Of a stretch of DNA of 55,501 nt, positions 46,583 to 55,501 are shown one piece after another. The notes beneath the pieces are model-generated. The model ran no database searches. It had not been told where the DNA came from and saw only the letters and a list, made by a program, of their open reading frames with translations. Numbering within the stretch: position 1 is the stretch's first letter; the number at the start of each line of letters is the position of its first letter. Origin of the DNA: Chloroflexota bacterium. Its GTDB lineage: Bacteria > Chloroflexota > Limnocylindria > P2-11E. The translations under genes were made by a program, and so were the position numbers. The DNA lies in the NCBI GenBank assembly GCA_005887995.1, contig VBJD01000033.1, forward strand, positions 1 to 55,501. Reading direction: 5' to 3'.

Positions 46583-47151
46583 GGCGCCTCCTCGGCGAGC
46601 GTTCGGCGCAGCTGGCTCATCGCGAGGCGCGCGCGGCTTTTCACGGTCCCGAGCGGCGCGCCGGTTCGCGTGGCGATCTCGGTCTGCGTGAGGCCGCCGT
46701 AGTACGCCAGCACGAGGACCTCGCACTGCTCGCGAGGCAGCGCCTCGAGCGCGGCGCGCACCTGTGAACGGAGCGCGACCCGTTCCACGAGCTCCTCCGC
46801 GAGCGGATCACGGATGTCCTTCGCGGCGTCGAGCGCGCTTTCACGTCGAGCGCGGCGGCCTTTGGTGCGTTGCCAGTCGATCGCCGCATTCCGTGCGATG
46901 GCGAGCAGCCACGTCCGCACCGAGCCACGTGACTCCGAGTAGACGCTCGCGCTCCGCCACAGCGCGTGGAATGCGTCCTGGATGACCTCCTCAGCGGCCT
47001 CGGGGTTCGGGAGCAGTGCTCGCAGCACGCCGAACACCATCCTCCCGTAACGGTCGTACAGGTCGCCGAGGGCGTCGGCGTCACGCGCCGCGACGCGTGC
47101 CACGAGCGCGCGGTCGCTCTCAGCCGTGCTACTGGGTACGACGTTCGACAC
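46579..47151 (-). CDS. ECF sigma factor
   Basis: ALGDLYDRYGRMVFGVLRALLPNPEAAEEVIQDAFHALWR...LPREQCEVLVLAYYGGLTQTEIATRTGAPLGTVKSRARLAMSQLR. Confidence 0.96.
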   Translation of the reverse strand: MSNVVPSSTAESDRALVARVAARDADALGDLYDRYGRMVFGVLRALLPNPEAAEEVIQDAFHALWRSASVYSESRGSVRTWLLAIARNAAIDWQRTKGRRARRESALDAAKDIRDPLAEELVERVALRSQVRAALEALPREQCEVLVLAYYGGLTQTEIATRTGAPLGTVKSRARLAMSQLRRTLAEEAP

Positions 47152-47251
47152 GACTGCGGATCACTCCATGGCGATGCTCGCACTGATCCGATCGCGCCGC
47201 AGCCGTCGTATCTCCCGCCGGACTTCATCACCAACGGGAGGGATCGTTCGC

Positions 47252-47671
47252 ATGTCAATGTCCACGCTGCTCTCGCCAACCACCGTCCTTCGACTCGGCG
47301 GTGCCGTTCTGCTGTTGCTCGGCCTCATCGGGCTCAGCGGCGTCACCAACAACATCGCGGCCTTCAACCTCGACTCCGGGGAGAACATCGCGCACGTCGC
47401 GCTCGGCATCGTCGGGCTCGCCGCGGGCTTCGGCACGCGGAACGCCGAGCTGCATCGCTGGCTCGTCGCGTTCATCGCGCTGTCAGGCCTCTTCACCGGC
47501 ATCTACGGGTTCACGCTCGCTGCCGGCGACGAGATGCACCGCAACTTCTTCGGCCTCGCCAACCTGGAGAACCCGGCAGACAACGTCCTGCATCTTGTCG
47601 TCGGCATCTGGGCCGCGGCCGCCGCGTACCTCAACCGCCCCGCGATGGCGATGTCCGAGGCGCGCACCTAG
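47252..47671 (+). CDS. DUF4383-like membrane protein
   Basis: Four TM segments, NIAHVALGIVGLAAGFGTRNAELHRWLV...NPADNVLHLVVGIWAAAAAY. Confidence 0.75.
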   Translation: MSMSTLLSPTTVLRLGGAVLLLLGLIGLSGVTNNIAAFNLDSGENIAHVALGIVGLAAGFGTRNAELHRWLVAFIALSGLFTGIYGFTLAAGDEMHRNFFGLANLENPADNVLHLVVGIWAAAAAYLNRPAMAMSEART

Positions 47672-47778
47672 AGTCCGCGCTTCCTCCTCGACTGCGCGAG
47701 CGCGCCGTGATGAGGCGGCGCGCTCGCGGCGTCTCGCGAGAGGCAGCGAGCGGTTGGGACGAGTGACAGAATCGCCGA

Positions 47779-49110
47779 ATGCCTGAGGCGAAGCCCCTCG
47801 CGGCGCGCATGCGGCCGCGTGACCTCTCGGAGTTCGTTGGGCAGGAGCACATCGTCGGCGAGGGCCGCGTCCTGAGAAAGGCGCTCGACGCGGGGCAGAT
47901 CCCGGCGATGATCCTCTGGGGACCGCCGGGGACCGGGAAGACGACGCTCGCGGCGGTCGCGGCGGGCATGGCGAAGGCGCGCTTCGTCGGGATCTCCGCC
48001 GTGTCAAGCGGCGTCGCGGAGCTTCGAAAGCTCATCGAGGAGGCGCGGAAGATCCGCGGCCTCACGAACCAGCGCACCGTGCTGTTCATCGACGAGATCC
48101 ACCGCTTCAACAAGGCGCAGCAGGACGTCGTCCTCCCGTACGTCGAGAACGGCGACGTCATCCTCCTCGGCGCGACGACGGAGAACCCTTCGTTCGAAGT
48201 GAACTCCGCCCTTCTCTCCCGCTCGCGCGTGTACGTGTTGCGCCCGCTGTCAGAGGAGGATGTGCGCACGATCGTCCGTCGCGCCCTCGCGGACGAGCGC
48301 GGCCTCGCGGGGAAGGCGCGTCTGTCGCGGGAGGCCGAGGACGGGCTCGTCGCGGTGTCGAACGGTGACGCGCGCGTGGCGCTCAACGCTCTCGAGCTCG
48401 CGCACGACGCGACCGGCGGCGCGCGCGAGATCACGCTCGCCGACGTCCGCGAGGCGCTGCAGCGGCGCAGCCTGCTGTATGACCGCGCGGGCGATCAGCA
48501 CTACGACACGATCAGCGCGTTCATCAAGAGCGTGCGCGGCTCCGATCCGGACGCGGCGCTCTACTGGCTCATGCGCATGATCGACGCGGGCGAGGACCCG
48601 ATGTTCATCGCCCGGCGCATCGTCATCCTCGCCGGCGAGGACGTCGGCCTTGCGGATCCACAGGCGCTCGTCATCGCGAGCGCGGCGCAGCAGGCGACGC
48701 ACCTCATCGGTCTGCCTGAGGCGTACTTCCCGCTTGCGGAGGCCACCGTGTACTGCGCGCTCGCGCCGAAGTCGGACTCGCTGAAGCGCGGGCTCGGCGA
48801 GCTGCAGCGCGACCTCGAGGAGACGCGGGCCGATCCAGTGCCACTCCACCTGCGCAACGCGCCGACGCCGCTCATGAAGCAGCTGGGCTACGGCAAGGAC
48901 TACAAGTACGCGCACGACTACGAGGGGCACATCGCGCCGGACGAGACGTACCTGCCGGAGAACCTGCAGGGGCGCCGCTACTACGAGCCGACGGACCTCG
49001 GCGCCGAGGCCGAGCTCAAGCGGCGGCTGGCCGAGCTGGGACGAATCGTGCGAGGAAGAGGCCAAGCTCGAACAGGAGATACATCGGGACAGCGACCAGC
49101 GTCTGGTTGA
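47779..49110 (+). CDS. rarA: Replication-associated recombination protein A (MgsA/RarA AAA ATPase)
   Basis: [24 protein letters not shown]...[14 protein letters not shown]...[14 protein letters not shown]...[17 protein letters not shown]. Confidence 0.96.
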   Translation: MPEAKPLAARMRPRDLSEFVGQEHIVGEGRVLRKALDAGQIPAMILWGPPGTGKTTLAAVAAGMAKARFVGISAVSSGVAELRKLIEEARKIRGLTNQRTVLFIDEIHRFNKAQQDVVLPYVENGDVILLGATTENPSFEVNSALLSRSRVYVLRPLSEEDVRTIVRRALADERGLAGKARLSREAEDGLVAVSNGDARVALNALELAHDATGGAREITLADVREALQRRSLLYDRAGDQHYDTISAFIKSVRGSDPDAALYWLMRMIDAGEDPMFIARRIVILAGEDVGLADPQALVIASAAQQATHLIGLPEAYFPLAEATVYCALAPKSDSLKRGLGELQRDLEETRADPVPLHLRNAPTPLMKQLGYGKDYKYAHDYEGHIAPDETYLPENLQGRRYYEPTDLGAEAELKRRLAELGRIVRGRGQARTGDTSGQRPASG

Positions 49111-49828
49111 ACGGATCGGGCGTTGGCGTGATCACCGCTCCGACGACGAACGCCAGCAGGAAGACGTATCGCCGCTGTCTTGTCAGCCACGACCGCGGCA
49201 CGACGCCGACACGGACGACGGTGTAAATGATCGCGGGGACCTCGAAGACCAGCCCGACTCCGAGGATGAACGTCGTCACGAACGAGATGTAATCCGAGGC
49301 ACGGAGCTGGTTCTCGATGACGTCCCCGCCGAAGTTGATCAGGAACTTGATCGCGTTCGGGAGGAGGATGAAGTAGCAGAACGCCATGCCCGTGAGGAAG
49401 AGGCCGAGCACGGGCAGCACGGTGAGCCGAACAAAACGGCGTTCCTTCGGGAACAACGCCGGATCAATGTACGCGTAGATCTCAAAGAGGATGACCGGCA
49501 TCGCGAGCGCGATTCCGCTGAACAGCGAGACACGCAGAAAGGTCGTGAAGTTCTCCGTAGGACTGAGGGCGATCAGCTTCGTGCGGGTCTCGTGGCATAT
49601 GTACTCGGGCACGACGTACGGGAAGTGGCTCGGATCGACGTGGAAGAACTCGCAGTTCACCGGCACCAGGAGGATCCGGACGATGTCGACGGAGAAAAGG
49701 AACGCGATGATGGTCGTGATGAGGACGGCGATGCCGGCGACCATGAGACGGTCGCGGAGCTCACCGAGATGCTGGACGAGTGAGAGCTCCTTATCGCGCT
49801 CAGACGTCGTCGCTGCCATGGCGGCCAC
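49016..49828 (-). CDS. tatC: Sec-independent protein translocase TatC
   Basis: [20 protein letters not shown]...[43 protein letters not shown]. Confidence 0.96.
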   Translation of the reverse strand: MAAMAATTSERDKELSLVQHLGELRDRLMVAGIAVLITTIIAFLFSVDIVRILLVPVNCEFFHVDPSHFPYVVPEYICHETRTKLIALSPTENFTTFLRVSLFSGIALAMPVILFEIYAYIDPALFPKERRFVRLTVLPVLGLFLTGMAFCYFILLPNAIKFLINFGGDVIENQLRASDYISFVTTFILGVGLVFEVPAIIYTVVRVGVVPRSWLTRQRRYVFLLAFVVGAVITPTPDPFNQTLVAVPMYLLFELGLFLARFVPARPAAA

Positions 49829-49856
49829 GCTACCGCACGTAGAATTGAGGTGTTCC

Positions 49857-49928
49857 GCCCCCGTAGCTCAGTGGATAGAGCGCAGGCCTCCGAAGCCTGA
49901 AGCAGCGGTTCGAGTCCGCTCGGGGGTA
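49857..49928 (+). tRNA. tRNA-Arg (anticodon CCG)
   Basis: Cloverleaf: GCCCCCG / CGGGGGT acceptor, D-arm GCTC-AGTGGATA-GAGC, anticodon arm CAGGC-CTCCGAA-GCCTG, T-arm AGCGG-TTCGAGT-CCGCT. Confidence 0.93.
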
Positions 49929-50010
49929 CCGATCAAACGCAAATCAGGCCACGCTCGATGGGCACCGTTCCTGCACCTCCTCCGTGCGAGATCACAGCGG
50001 AGGTGAATGC

Positions 50011-50274
50011 GTGGGCCTGATCCTGTTCCTCATCGTGGGCCTGATCGCAGGATTCATCGCGCGTGCCCTTGTCCCGGGGCCTGACCCCATGGGCTGGGTG
50101 GGCACGATGGTCCTCGGCGTCATCGGGTCGTTCGTCGGCGGCACGCTTGCGGCGTTGCTGTTCGGCGGCACGCTCGAGCTCAGCGCTTCGGGGCTCATCG
50201 GCTCGATCGTCGGGTCGGTGATCGTCCTCTTGCTCTGGCGCGCCATGGGCGGCGAGCGGACGCGCGTCGCCTAG
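50011..50274 (+). CDS. GlsB/YeaQ/YmgE family stress-response membrane protein
   Basis: GLIAGFIARALVPGPDPMGWVGTMVLGVIGSFVGGTLAALLFG; GTG start 50011. Confidence 0.93.
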   Translation: MGLILFLIVGLIAGFIARALVPGPDPMGWVGTMVLGVIGSFVGGTLAALLFGGTLELSASGLIGSIVGSVIVLLLWRAMGGERTRVA

Positions 50275-50471
50275 GCGGCGTGATCCGGCTGCGGCTCGTC
50301 ATCGACCGGCCGCAGCCGGCTCACATGGATCCAAAAGCGCCCGAAGCGGTTCTTGACGAGCCATTCCTCTTGATTCGGTGAAGAGCGGATGAGCTCGCCC
50401 TCGCGCCACTCGTCGCTGTGCACCGGGGAGTAGCGGACGCGTACGCCCTTCCTCAGTTCCAGCGTCGCCAT
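50271..50471 (-). CDS. Small hypothetical protein
   Basis: MATLELRKGVRVRYSPVHSDEWREGELIRSSPNQEEWLVKNRFGRFWIHVSRLRPVDDEPQPDHAA; overlaps the upstream ATPase stop. Confidence 0.65.
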   Translation of the reverse strand: MATLELRKGVRVRYSPVHSDEWREGELIRSSPNQEEWLVKNRFGRFWIHVSRLRPVDDEPQPDHAA

Positions 50472-51661
50472 CAGCGAGGAACGATACCGGCTGCGCCCTC
50501 GTCCAACCGCCGGACGTACTCGCCGAACATCGGCTCGACGAAGTCGTATTTGCCACGTCCGAGTCGCGTGACGAGACCGCGTGCGCGCAGCGCCTCGAGC
50601 GCCCGCAGCACCTCGGGGCGCGGGATGCCGCTCTCGGCCGCGTAGAGCACCGCGCCGTGCGCGATGCGCTTTGCCACTTGCTGGAGGTATTTGCCTCCCG
50701 CGAGCTCGGTCCAGTGCAGCGCGAAGGGTCGCTCGAGCTCGCGGAGCGCCTGCTCGTACGCGACGGCGACGTGCTCGGCCGACACGACGCGGGCACCGCT
50801 GTCGCGCATCAGGTAGTAGAGCGCGGCGCAGAGCTGCATCGTGTCCTGCGGGTGGCCGCCGGTCGCGTCGAGCATGCGGTCGACGCTCGCATCGTCGATC
50901 GTGATCTTCTTCTGCGCGAACTTCTCGCGGATGTACTCGAGCCAATCGTCGGGCGCGATACCGAAGCGGTGCCCGCCCGCATCGGCGAGATCGATGGGCA
51001 CGGCGAAGCGGTAGAACGCACGACCCTTCTCGCTGAAGAGCTGCTCGAGGATGCCCTCTTCGCTGCCGAGGAATGCGTACGCGACGCCGCGCTGCGCCTG
51101 AAAGCGGCTGCGCATGACGTCGAACACGCGCGGGCCAAGACGTCCGGCCGCCTGGAACTCGTCGAAGACGACGATGACGCGCTTGCCGGTCCGTGCCGCG
51201 AGCGTCCGCGGAAGATCGAGCGCGCCATCGAAGAATCGCTGGTCGTTCTTCTCCCGCGCGAGGTCGAGCGCGATCTCGACGTGCTCGTACTTCACCTTCA
51301 CGGATGGCCGCACGCCGGCGGCGATCGCCTTGGCGTGCTCGAAGCTGCGCTCGGCCCCCGACACGTTCTCGAGAAGCGCGTCGACGAGCCGTTCGCCGAG
51401 ACCGCGCACGTCAGTCGCGCCGAGACAGTCGACGTACGCGGTGAGCGCGCCACGGCGATGCAGCCGCCGCAGGACCTCGAGAATGATCGAGGTCTTGCCG
51501 ATGCGACGTGGCCCGGCGAGGAGGACGTGGTTGCCGTCCCAGAGCCGCTCGCCGATGCGGCGGATGTACGTCTCGCGCCCGACGAGATCTGCCGCCGGCA
51601 CGGGGCCGCCGACGGGGAAGTGGGGAGGGGGAGCGCTTACGCGCCCGAACGGACCAGGCAT
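50471..51661 (-). CDS. P-loop ATPase (archaeal ATPase_2/AAA-like) with C-terminal winged-helix-like region
   Basis: LVGRETYIRRIGERLWDGNHVLLAGPRRIGKTSIILEVLRRL; VIVVFDEFQ; DATGGHPQDTMQLCAALY; LRALRARGLVTRLGRGKYDFVEPMFGEYVRR. Confidence 0.88.
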   Translation of the reverse strand: MPGPFGRVSAPPPHFPVGGPVPAADLVGRETYIRRIGERLWDGNHVLLAGPRRIGKTSIILEVLRRLHRRGALTAYVDCLGATDVRGLGERLVDALLENVSGAERSFEHAKAIAAGVRPSVKVKYEHVEIALDLAREKNDQRFFDGALDLPRTLAARTGKRVIVVFDEFQAAGRLGPRVFDVMRSRFQAQRGVAYAFLGSEEGILEQLFSEKGRAFYRFAVPIDLADAGGHRFGIAPDDWLEYIREKFAQKKITIDDASVDRMLDATGGHPQDTMQLCAALYYLMRDSGARVVSAEHVAVAYEQALRELERPFALHWTELAGGKYLQQVAKRIAHGAVLYAAESGIPRPEVLRALEALRARGLVTRLGRGKYDFVEPMFGEYVRRLDEGAAGIVPR

Positions 51662-51744
51662 CGCCTAAGTATACATGCAATGCATCAATCAGATACGTCC
51701 GATGGATACAAGACATCGACGCGCGTTGTGACAGCATTCGTGGC

Positions 51745-52179
51745 GTGGGATTCCTCGATCGACTCCTCGGGCGGCGCTCCGCTGAAAGGCAGGCGCGGCT
51801 CGAGCGCGCGGCTGCCGATGTCGACCGCGAGCTCGCCGCGAACATCGAGCTTGCATCGATGTTCGATCAGACGCAGCAAGCCGTCGTGTTCGAGAACGCG
51901 CAGTTCGCGCGGCACCGCGACGTGCTCCGTGCCGAAGTGCCGACCACACTGGTGGCGCTTGTCTCGGTGTATGAGCGGATGACCGCGACCGAGGATGCGA
52001 TGGAGCGCCGCGGGCCCGCGAACACGATCACGCCTGACGACAAAGAGCTCATCCAGACATGGGAGGGCGATGTGCGTGATGCGCGGCGACGATTGCGCGT
52101 CGCCGTAGCTGCGCCCGCGGCGACGCTACTAGGACGTCTTCTCGCACGCTTGCGTGGGAGCAAGAAGAGCAGGCGGTGA
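51745..52179 (+). CDS. Hypothetical helical protein
   Basis: VGFLDRLLGRRSAERQARLERAAADVDRELAANIELASMFDQTQQ...; GTG 51745; stop overlaps the PBP start. Confidence 0.6.
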   Translation: MGFLDRLLGRRSAERQARLERAAADVDRELAANIELASMFDQTQQAVVFENAQFARHRDVLRAEVPTTLVALVSVYERMTATEDAMERRGPANTITPDDKELIQTWEGDVRDARRRLRVAVAAPAATLLGRLLARLRGSKKSRR

Positions 52180-54605
52180 GCCACTGCCCTGCCTATGGCA
52201 CGGGCCGTGCATCCGTTACACAACCGATGGCTAATCGTCTGTCGCCTGGTCGCGCCTACCGGGCGTACCGGTTCCCACACCGAAAGGGCGGACGCCTTTC
52301 GCGTCGTCCGGGTTCGGTCGTGAAGCTCGGACCGCTCGCGAGCGGTCTGTCGGCGTTCATGCTCGCGATGCTCGCGATGGGCGGTGTCGCCGCGGCCGCG
52401 GTGTTCGGCTATTTCGCCGCTGATCTCCCGGCGGCGCACGACCTCGCGAGCGTTCCCATCCCGCTGTCGACGCACATCTACGACCGCTCGGGCGAGCACC
52501 TTCTCTACACACTCGAGGAGGAGCGGCGCGAGCTCATCGGCCTCGACAAGATCCCGCAGAAGATGCAGGACGCGACGGTCTCGATCGAGGACAAGTCGTT
52601 CTGGTCGAACCCAGGGATCGACGTTGGCGGCATCATCCGCGCCTTCAACGCGAACCAGGCGAGCGGGAAGATCACGCAGGGCGGCTCGACGATCACCCAG
52701 CAGCTGATCAAGACGCGCCTCCTGGGCGACGACCCGACGTTCACGCGCAAGATCAAGGAGGCGATCCTCGCGGTCGAGGCGACGAGGACCTTCAGCAAGA
52801 AGCAGATCCTCGAGATGTACTTCAATCAGATCTACTACGGGAATCAGGCGTACGGCATCCGCGCCGCGGCGAAGACGTACTTCGGCATCACCGACCTGTC
52901 CAAGCTCACGCTCGGGCAGGAGGCGCTCCTCGCTGGTCTGCCTCAGGCGCCGTCGGCGTACGACCCGATCCAGAACATGGATGGTGCGAAAGCGCGGCGA
53001 GCCGACGTGCTCGACTCGATGGTGGAGAACGGCTACATCACGAAGGTCGAGGCCGACGCCGCGAAGGACGAGCCGATCAAGGTGCAGGCCGCGACGACCT
53101 CGCTGTACGCGCCGCACTTCACGTTCCGCGTGCGCGAGCAGCTCATTCGCGACGTCGGCGAGAAGGCCGCGTACCAAGGCGGGCTGACCGTGCTCACGAG
53201 CCTCGACTGGAACATGCAGCAGCTCGCCGAGAAGGAAGTGAAGGACCACGTTGACGCCCTGAAGGGCAACAACGTGAACAACGCTGCGATGATCACCCTC
53301 GATCCCACGACCGGCGAGGTCCTCGCGTACGTCGGCTCCTACGACTACTACCAAAACACGCCGAAGATGCGCGGCGACTACGACCACGCCGGCATCGCGC
53401 TCCGCCAGCCGGGATCGACGTTCAAGATCTTCACCTACCTCACGGGCTTCCTGCGCGCGGGCATGACCGCGTCGACGCGCTTGTACGACATCGAATGGGA
53501 GCTGCCCGATGGCAGCGGCAAGCCGTACCACCCGCACGATGCGCCGCAGGGCGACGGCAAGTCGCAGCAGCACGGGCCGCTGACCATCCGGCAGGCGCTC
53601 CGCGAGTCGCTCAACCTCCCTGCGCTGCAGGTGACGCGCACCGTCGGCGTCGACGCGATCATCGACACGATCCACCAGATGGGGATCGACCGCGACTGGG
53701 ACCGCAGTCGACTTGGCCTCTCGTTCGGCATCGGCGCCGGCGAGATGCGTCTCATCGACATGGCCAGCGCGTACCAGGTCGTCGCGAACCTCGGCGTGCG
53801 CGTTGAGCCGACGCTGATCATGAAGATCCTCGACCGCGACGGGAAGGTCGTGCGCGACTACACGAAGCCCGAGGGTCGACAGGTCATCGATCCGCGTATG
53901 GCCTGGGTCTTCGACGACATCCTCAAGGACAACACCGACCCGAACGGCTCGTTCGTGTTCGGGCCGTGGACGAACATCGGCCGTCCCGCCGCCCTCAAGA
54001 CCGGAACGACCGACAACCTGCAGGACGTCCTGGCGATCGGCTGGACGCCGCAGCGTCTCACCGCGATCTGGATGGGCAACTCCGATAACTCGGAGATGCG
54101 CGGCATCAGCTCCGCGCTCGGACCCGGCGTGCTGTGGCGCGATTACATGAAGACCGTCGTCGGTGGGTTACCGGTGAAGTGGTACGACCGTCCGTCTGGC
54201 ATCGTCGACAAGGTCGTGTGCGTGAACCCGTCGCTGTACGGCGGAAATGGATCGGGCGAGCTGCCCGGGCCGGGATGCCCTGCGAACTTCCGCTTCACCG
54301 AGCACTACGTCGAGGGCACCGAACCGAAGAAGACCGACGCCGACTTCTACCTCGGTGGCTGCATCAGTCTCCGCGCGCCGTTCGTGGACTGGCAGCCCTG
54401 GTACAGCCGCTGGGCTTCCGAGGCTGTATCCGGTGTGCACTCGTACGGCCGCTTCAGCTGGTCGATCTGCGGATTCGCGCCGAAGCCGTCGGCTTCGCCG
54501 TCCGGTTCGCCAGGTTCGTCCGGGTCTCCGGGGCCAGAAAGAACGCCGGTACCGACGCGGACTCCGCCAGGCCCACCCACACCGCCGCCCACGAAGAAGC
54601 CGTAA
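52176..54605 (+). CDS. Class A penicillin-binding protein (transglycosylase/transpeptidase)
   Basis: VSIEDKSFWSNPGID...QGGSTITQQLIKTRLL...RTFSKKQILEMYFNQIYYGNQAYGI...RQPGSTFKIFTYL...ALKTGTTDN; Pro/Ser/Thr-rich tail. Confidence 0.96.
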   Translation: MSHCPAYGTGRASVTQPMANRLSPGRAYRAYRFPHRKGGRLSRRPGSVVKLGPLASGLSAFMLAMLAMGGVAAAAVFGYFAADLPAAHDLASVPIPLSTHIYDRSGEHLLYTLEEERRELIGLDKIPQKMQDATVSIEDKSFWSNPGIDVGGIIRAFNANQASGKITQGGSTITQQLIKTRLLGDDPTFTRKIKEAILAVEATRTFSKKQILEMYFNQIYYGNQAYGIRAAAKTYFGITDLSKLTLGQEALLAGLPQAPSAYDPIQNMDGAKARRADVLDSMVENGYITKVEADAAKDEPIKVQAATTSLYAPHFTFRVREQLIRDVGEKAAYQGGLTVLTSLDWNMQQLAEKEVKDHVDALKGNNVNNAAMITLDPTTGEVLAYVGSYDYYQNTPKMRGDYDHAGIALRQPGSTFKIFTYLTGFLRAGMTASTRLYDIEWELPDGSGKPYHPHDAPQGDGKSQQHGPLTIRQALRESLNLPALQVTRTVGVDAIIDTIHQMGIDRDWDRSRLGLSFGIGAGEMRLIDMASAYQVVANLGVRVEPTLIMKILDRDGKVVRDYTKPEGRQVIDPRMAWVFDDILKDNTDPNGSFVFGPWTNIGRPAALKTGTTDNLQDVLAIGWTPQRLTAIWMGNSDNSEMRGISSALGPGVLWRDYMKTVVGGLPVKWYDRPSGIVDKVVCVNPSLYGGNGSGELPGPGCPANFRFTEHYVEGTEPKKTDADFYLGGCISLRAPFVDWQPWYSRWASEAVSGVHSYGRFSWSICGFAPKPSASPSGSPGSSGSPGPERTPVPTRTPPGPPTPPPTKKP

Positions 54606-54626
54606 TCCGCACCTAGACTGGCCCGC

Positions 54627-55501
54627 GTGAGGGCGGCACAGGCCGCGTCGTTCTATGCCCCCGTCGACGCTGAGCTGCGTGAGCTCGAGTCGCGCCTGCG
54701 CGACGTCGGCCGCGCCGCGCACCCCACGTTCCAGGCCGCGGTGGAGCATCTTTTCTCATCGCCGGGAAAGCTCCTGCGTCCGACGCTCGTCTTCCTCTCG
54801 GCTCGCTTCGGCACTCGGCCCGATCGCGCCGTCGTGCTCAACCTCGCGCAGTCGCTCGAACTGGTGCACACCGCGTCGCTGGTGCATGACGACATCGTCG
54901 ACGACGCGGATCTGCGCAGGAACGTGCCGACGGTCAACGCGATGTGGACCGACGACATCGCGCTCATCGTCGGTGACTACCTGTTCGCGAAGGCCTACGC
55001 GCTCGCCGCGGTGCTGCCGAAGCCCGAAGTGATCGCGATGGTCGCGCAGACCGTGTTCGCGCTCTGCGACGGCGAGCTCAAGGAGGTGACGATGGAGCGG
55101 CGCCTCCCGACAGAGGACGCGTACCTGGAGCGCATCGAGCTGAAGACCGCTTCGCTGTACGCCGCGTGCTGCCAGGGCGCCGCGCTTCTCACCGACGCGG
55201 ATCCCGAGCACGTCGCCGCGCTCGGCGCGTTCGGCACGAACCTCGGCCTGGCGTTCCAGATCACCGACGACGTCCTCGATCTCGTCGGCGACGAGGCGGA
55301 GTTCGGCAAGGCGGTCGGCCGCGATCTCGCCGAGGGCATGCCGACGCTGCCGATGATCTACGCCGCTATGGATGCCGACGGCCACAGCGGCGAGCTCGCG
55401 CGCCGCATCGTCGCGACGGACAAGTCAGATGACGACGTGCACGACCTGCTACGGACGATCCGGGCGACGAACGGTCCTGAGCGCGCGCGTCAGCGCGCGA
55501 T
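54627..55501 (+). CDS. Polyprenyl/isoprenyl diphosphate synthase, truncated by window end
   Basis: GTG 54627 frame: VRAAQAASFYAPVDAELRELESRLRDVGR...GKLLRPTLVFLSARFG...SLVHDDIVDDADLRRNVPTVN...AFQITDDVLDLVGD; open to 55501; absent from the ORF track. Confidence 0.93.
   Translation, partial: MRAAQAASFYAPVDAELRELESRLRDVGRAAHPTFQAAVEHLFSSPGKLLRPTLVFLSARFGTRPDRAVVLNLAQSLELVHTASLVHDDIVDDADLRRNVPTVNAMWTDDIALIVGDYLFAKAYALAAVLPKPEVIAMVAQTVFALCDGELKEVTMERRLPTEDAYLERIELKTASLYAACCQGAALLTDADPEHVAALGAFGTNLGLAFQITDDVLDLVGDEAEFGKAVGRDLAEGMPTLPMIYAAMDADGHSGELARRIVATDKSDDDVHDLLRTIRATNGPERARQRA

Noticed and set aside
51867-53675. 602-aa minus-strand ORF antisense to the PBP
   Set aside because: Long antisense frame typical of high-GC codon usage; no motif support.
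1-55501. Prophage, IS element, toxin-antitoxin or anti-phage defence system
   Set aside because: No transposase, integrase, phage structural, restriction or canonical defence motifs seen; the AAA-like ATPase at 50471 alone is insufficient.

Overview
High-GC bacterial chromosome segment centred on a replication-origin neighbourhood. rpmH-rnpA-yidD-yidC-jag lie on the minus strand, divergent from dnaA-[oriC]-dnaN-recF-DciA on the plus strand. Gene content (zwf-opcA-gnd-tkt cluster, PASTA kinase/PP2C pair, PIM-like lipid cluster, PMT-type glycosyltransferase) suggests a terrabacterial lineage such as Chloroflexota; this is inference, with no database search. RNA genes: tmRNA (ssrA, minus strand, about 2369-2718) and tRNA-Arg(CCG) at 49857-49928. 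I see no CRISPR array, prophage or IS element. Most ORFs in the track are GC-rich shadow frames; about 55 look real, and many need start-site trimming. Most interesting points: (1) a 1196-aa protein fusing a Gpi18/PIG-V-like GT-C module to a PMT-like module, with a roughly 290-aa beta-propeller-like segment inserted into the PMT part, in a putative operon with a Dpm1-like GT2; (2) a degenerate PP2C-like domain lacking the metal-binding Asp residues, fused through one TM helix to a propeller-like ectodomain; (3) a PI/PIM-like lipid cluster (PIP synthase-like, Ino1, two LpxL/PatA-like acyltransferases, PHP, PimA-like GT4), in which one acyltransferase lacks the catalytic acid of HX4D/E; (4) a 160-bp intergenic element bounded by 14-bp perfect inverted repeats; (5) an unannotated 37-codon ORF locked into an operon by 4-bp overlaps on both sides.
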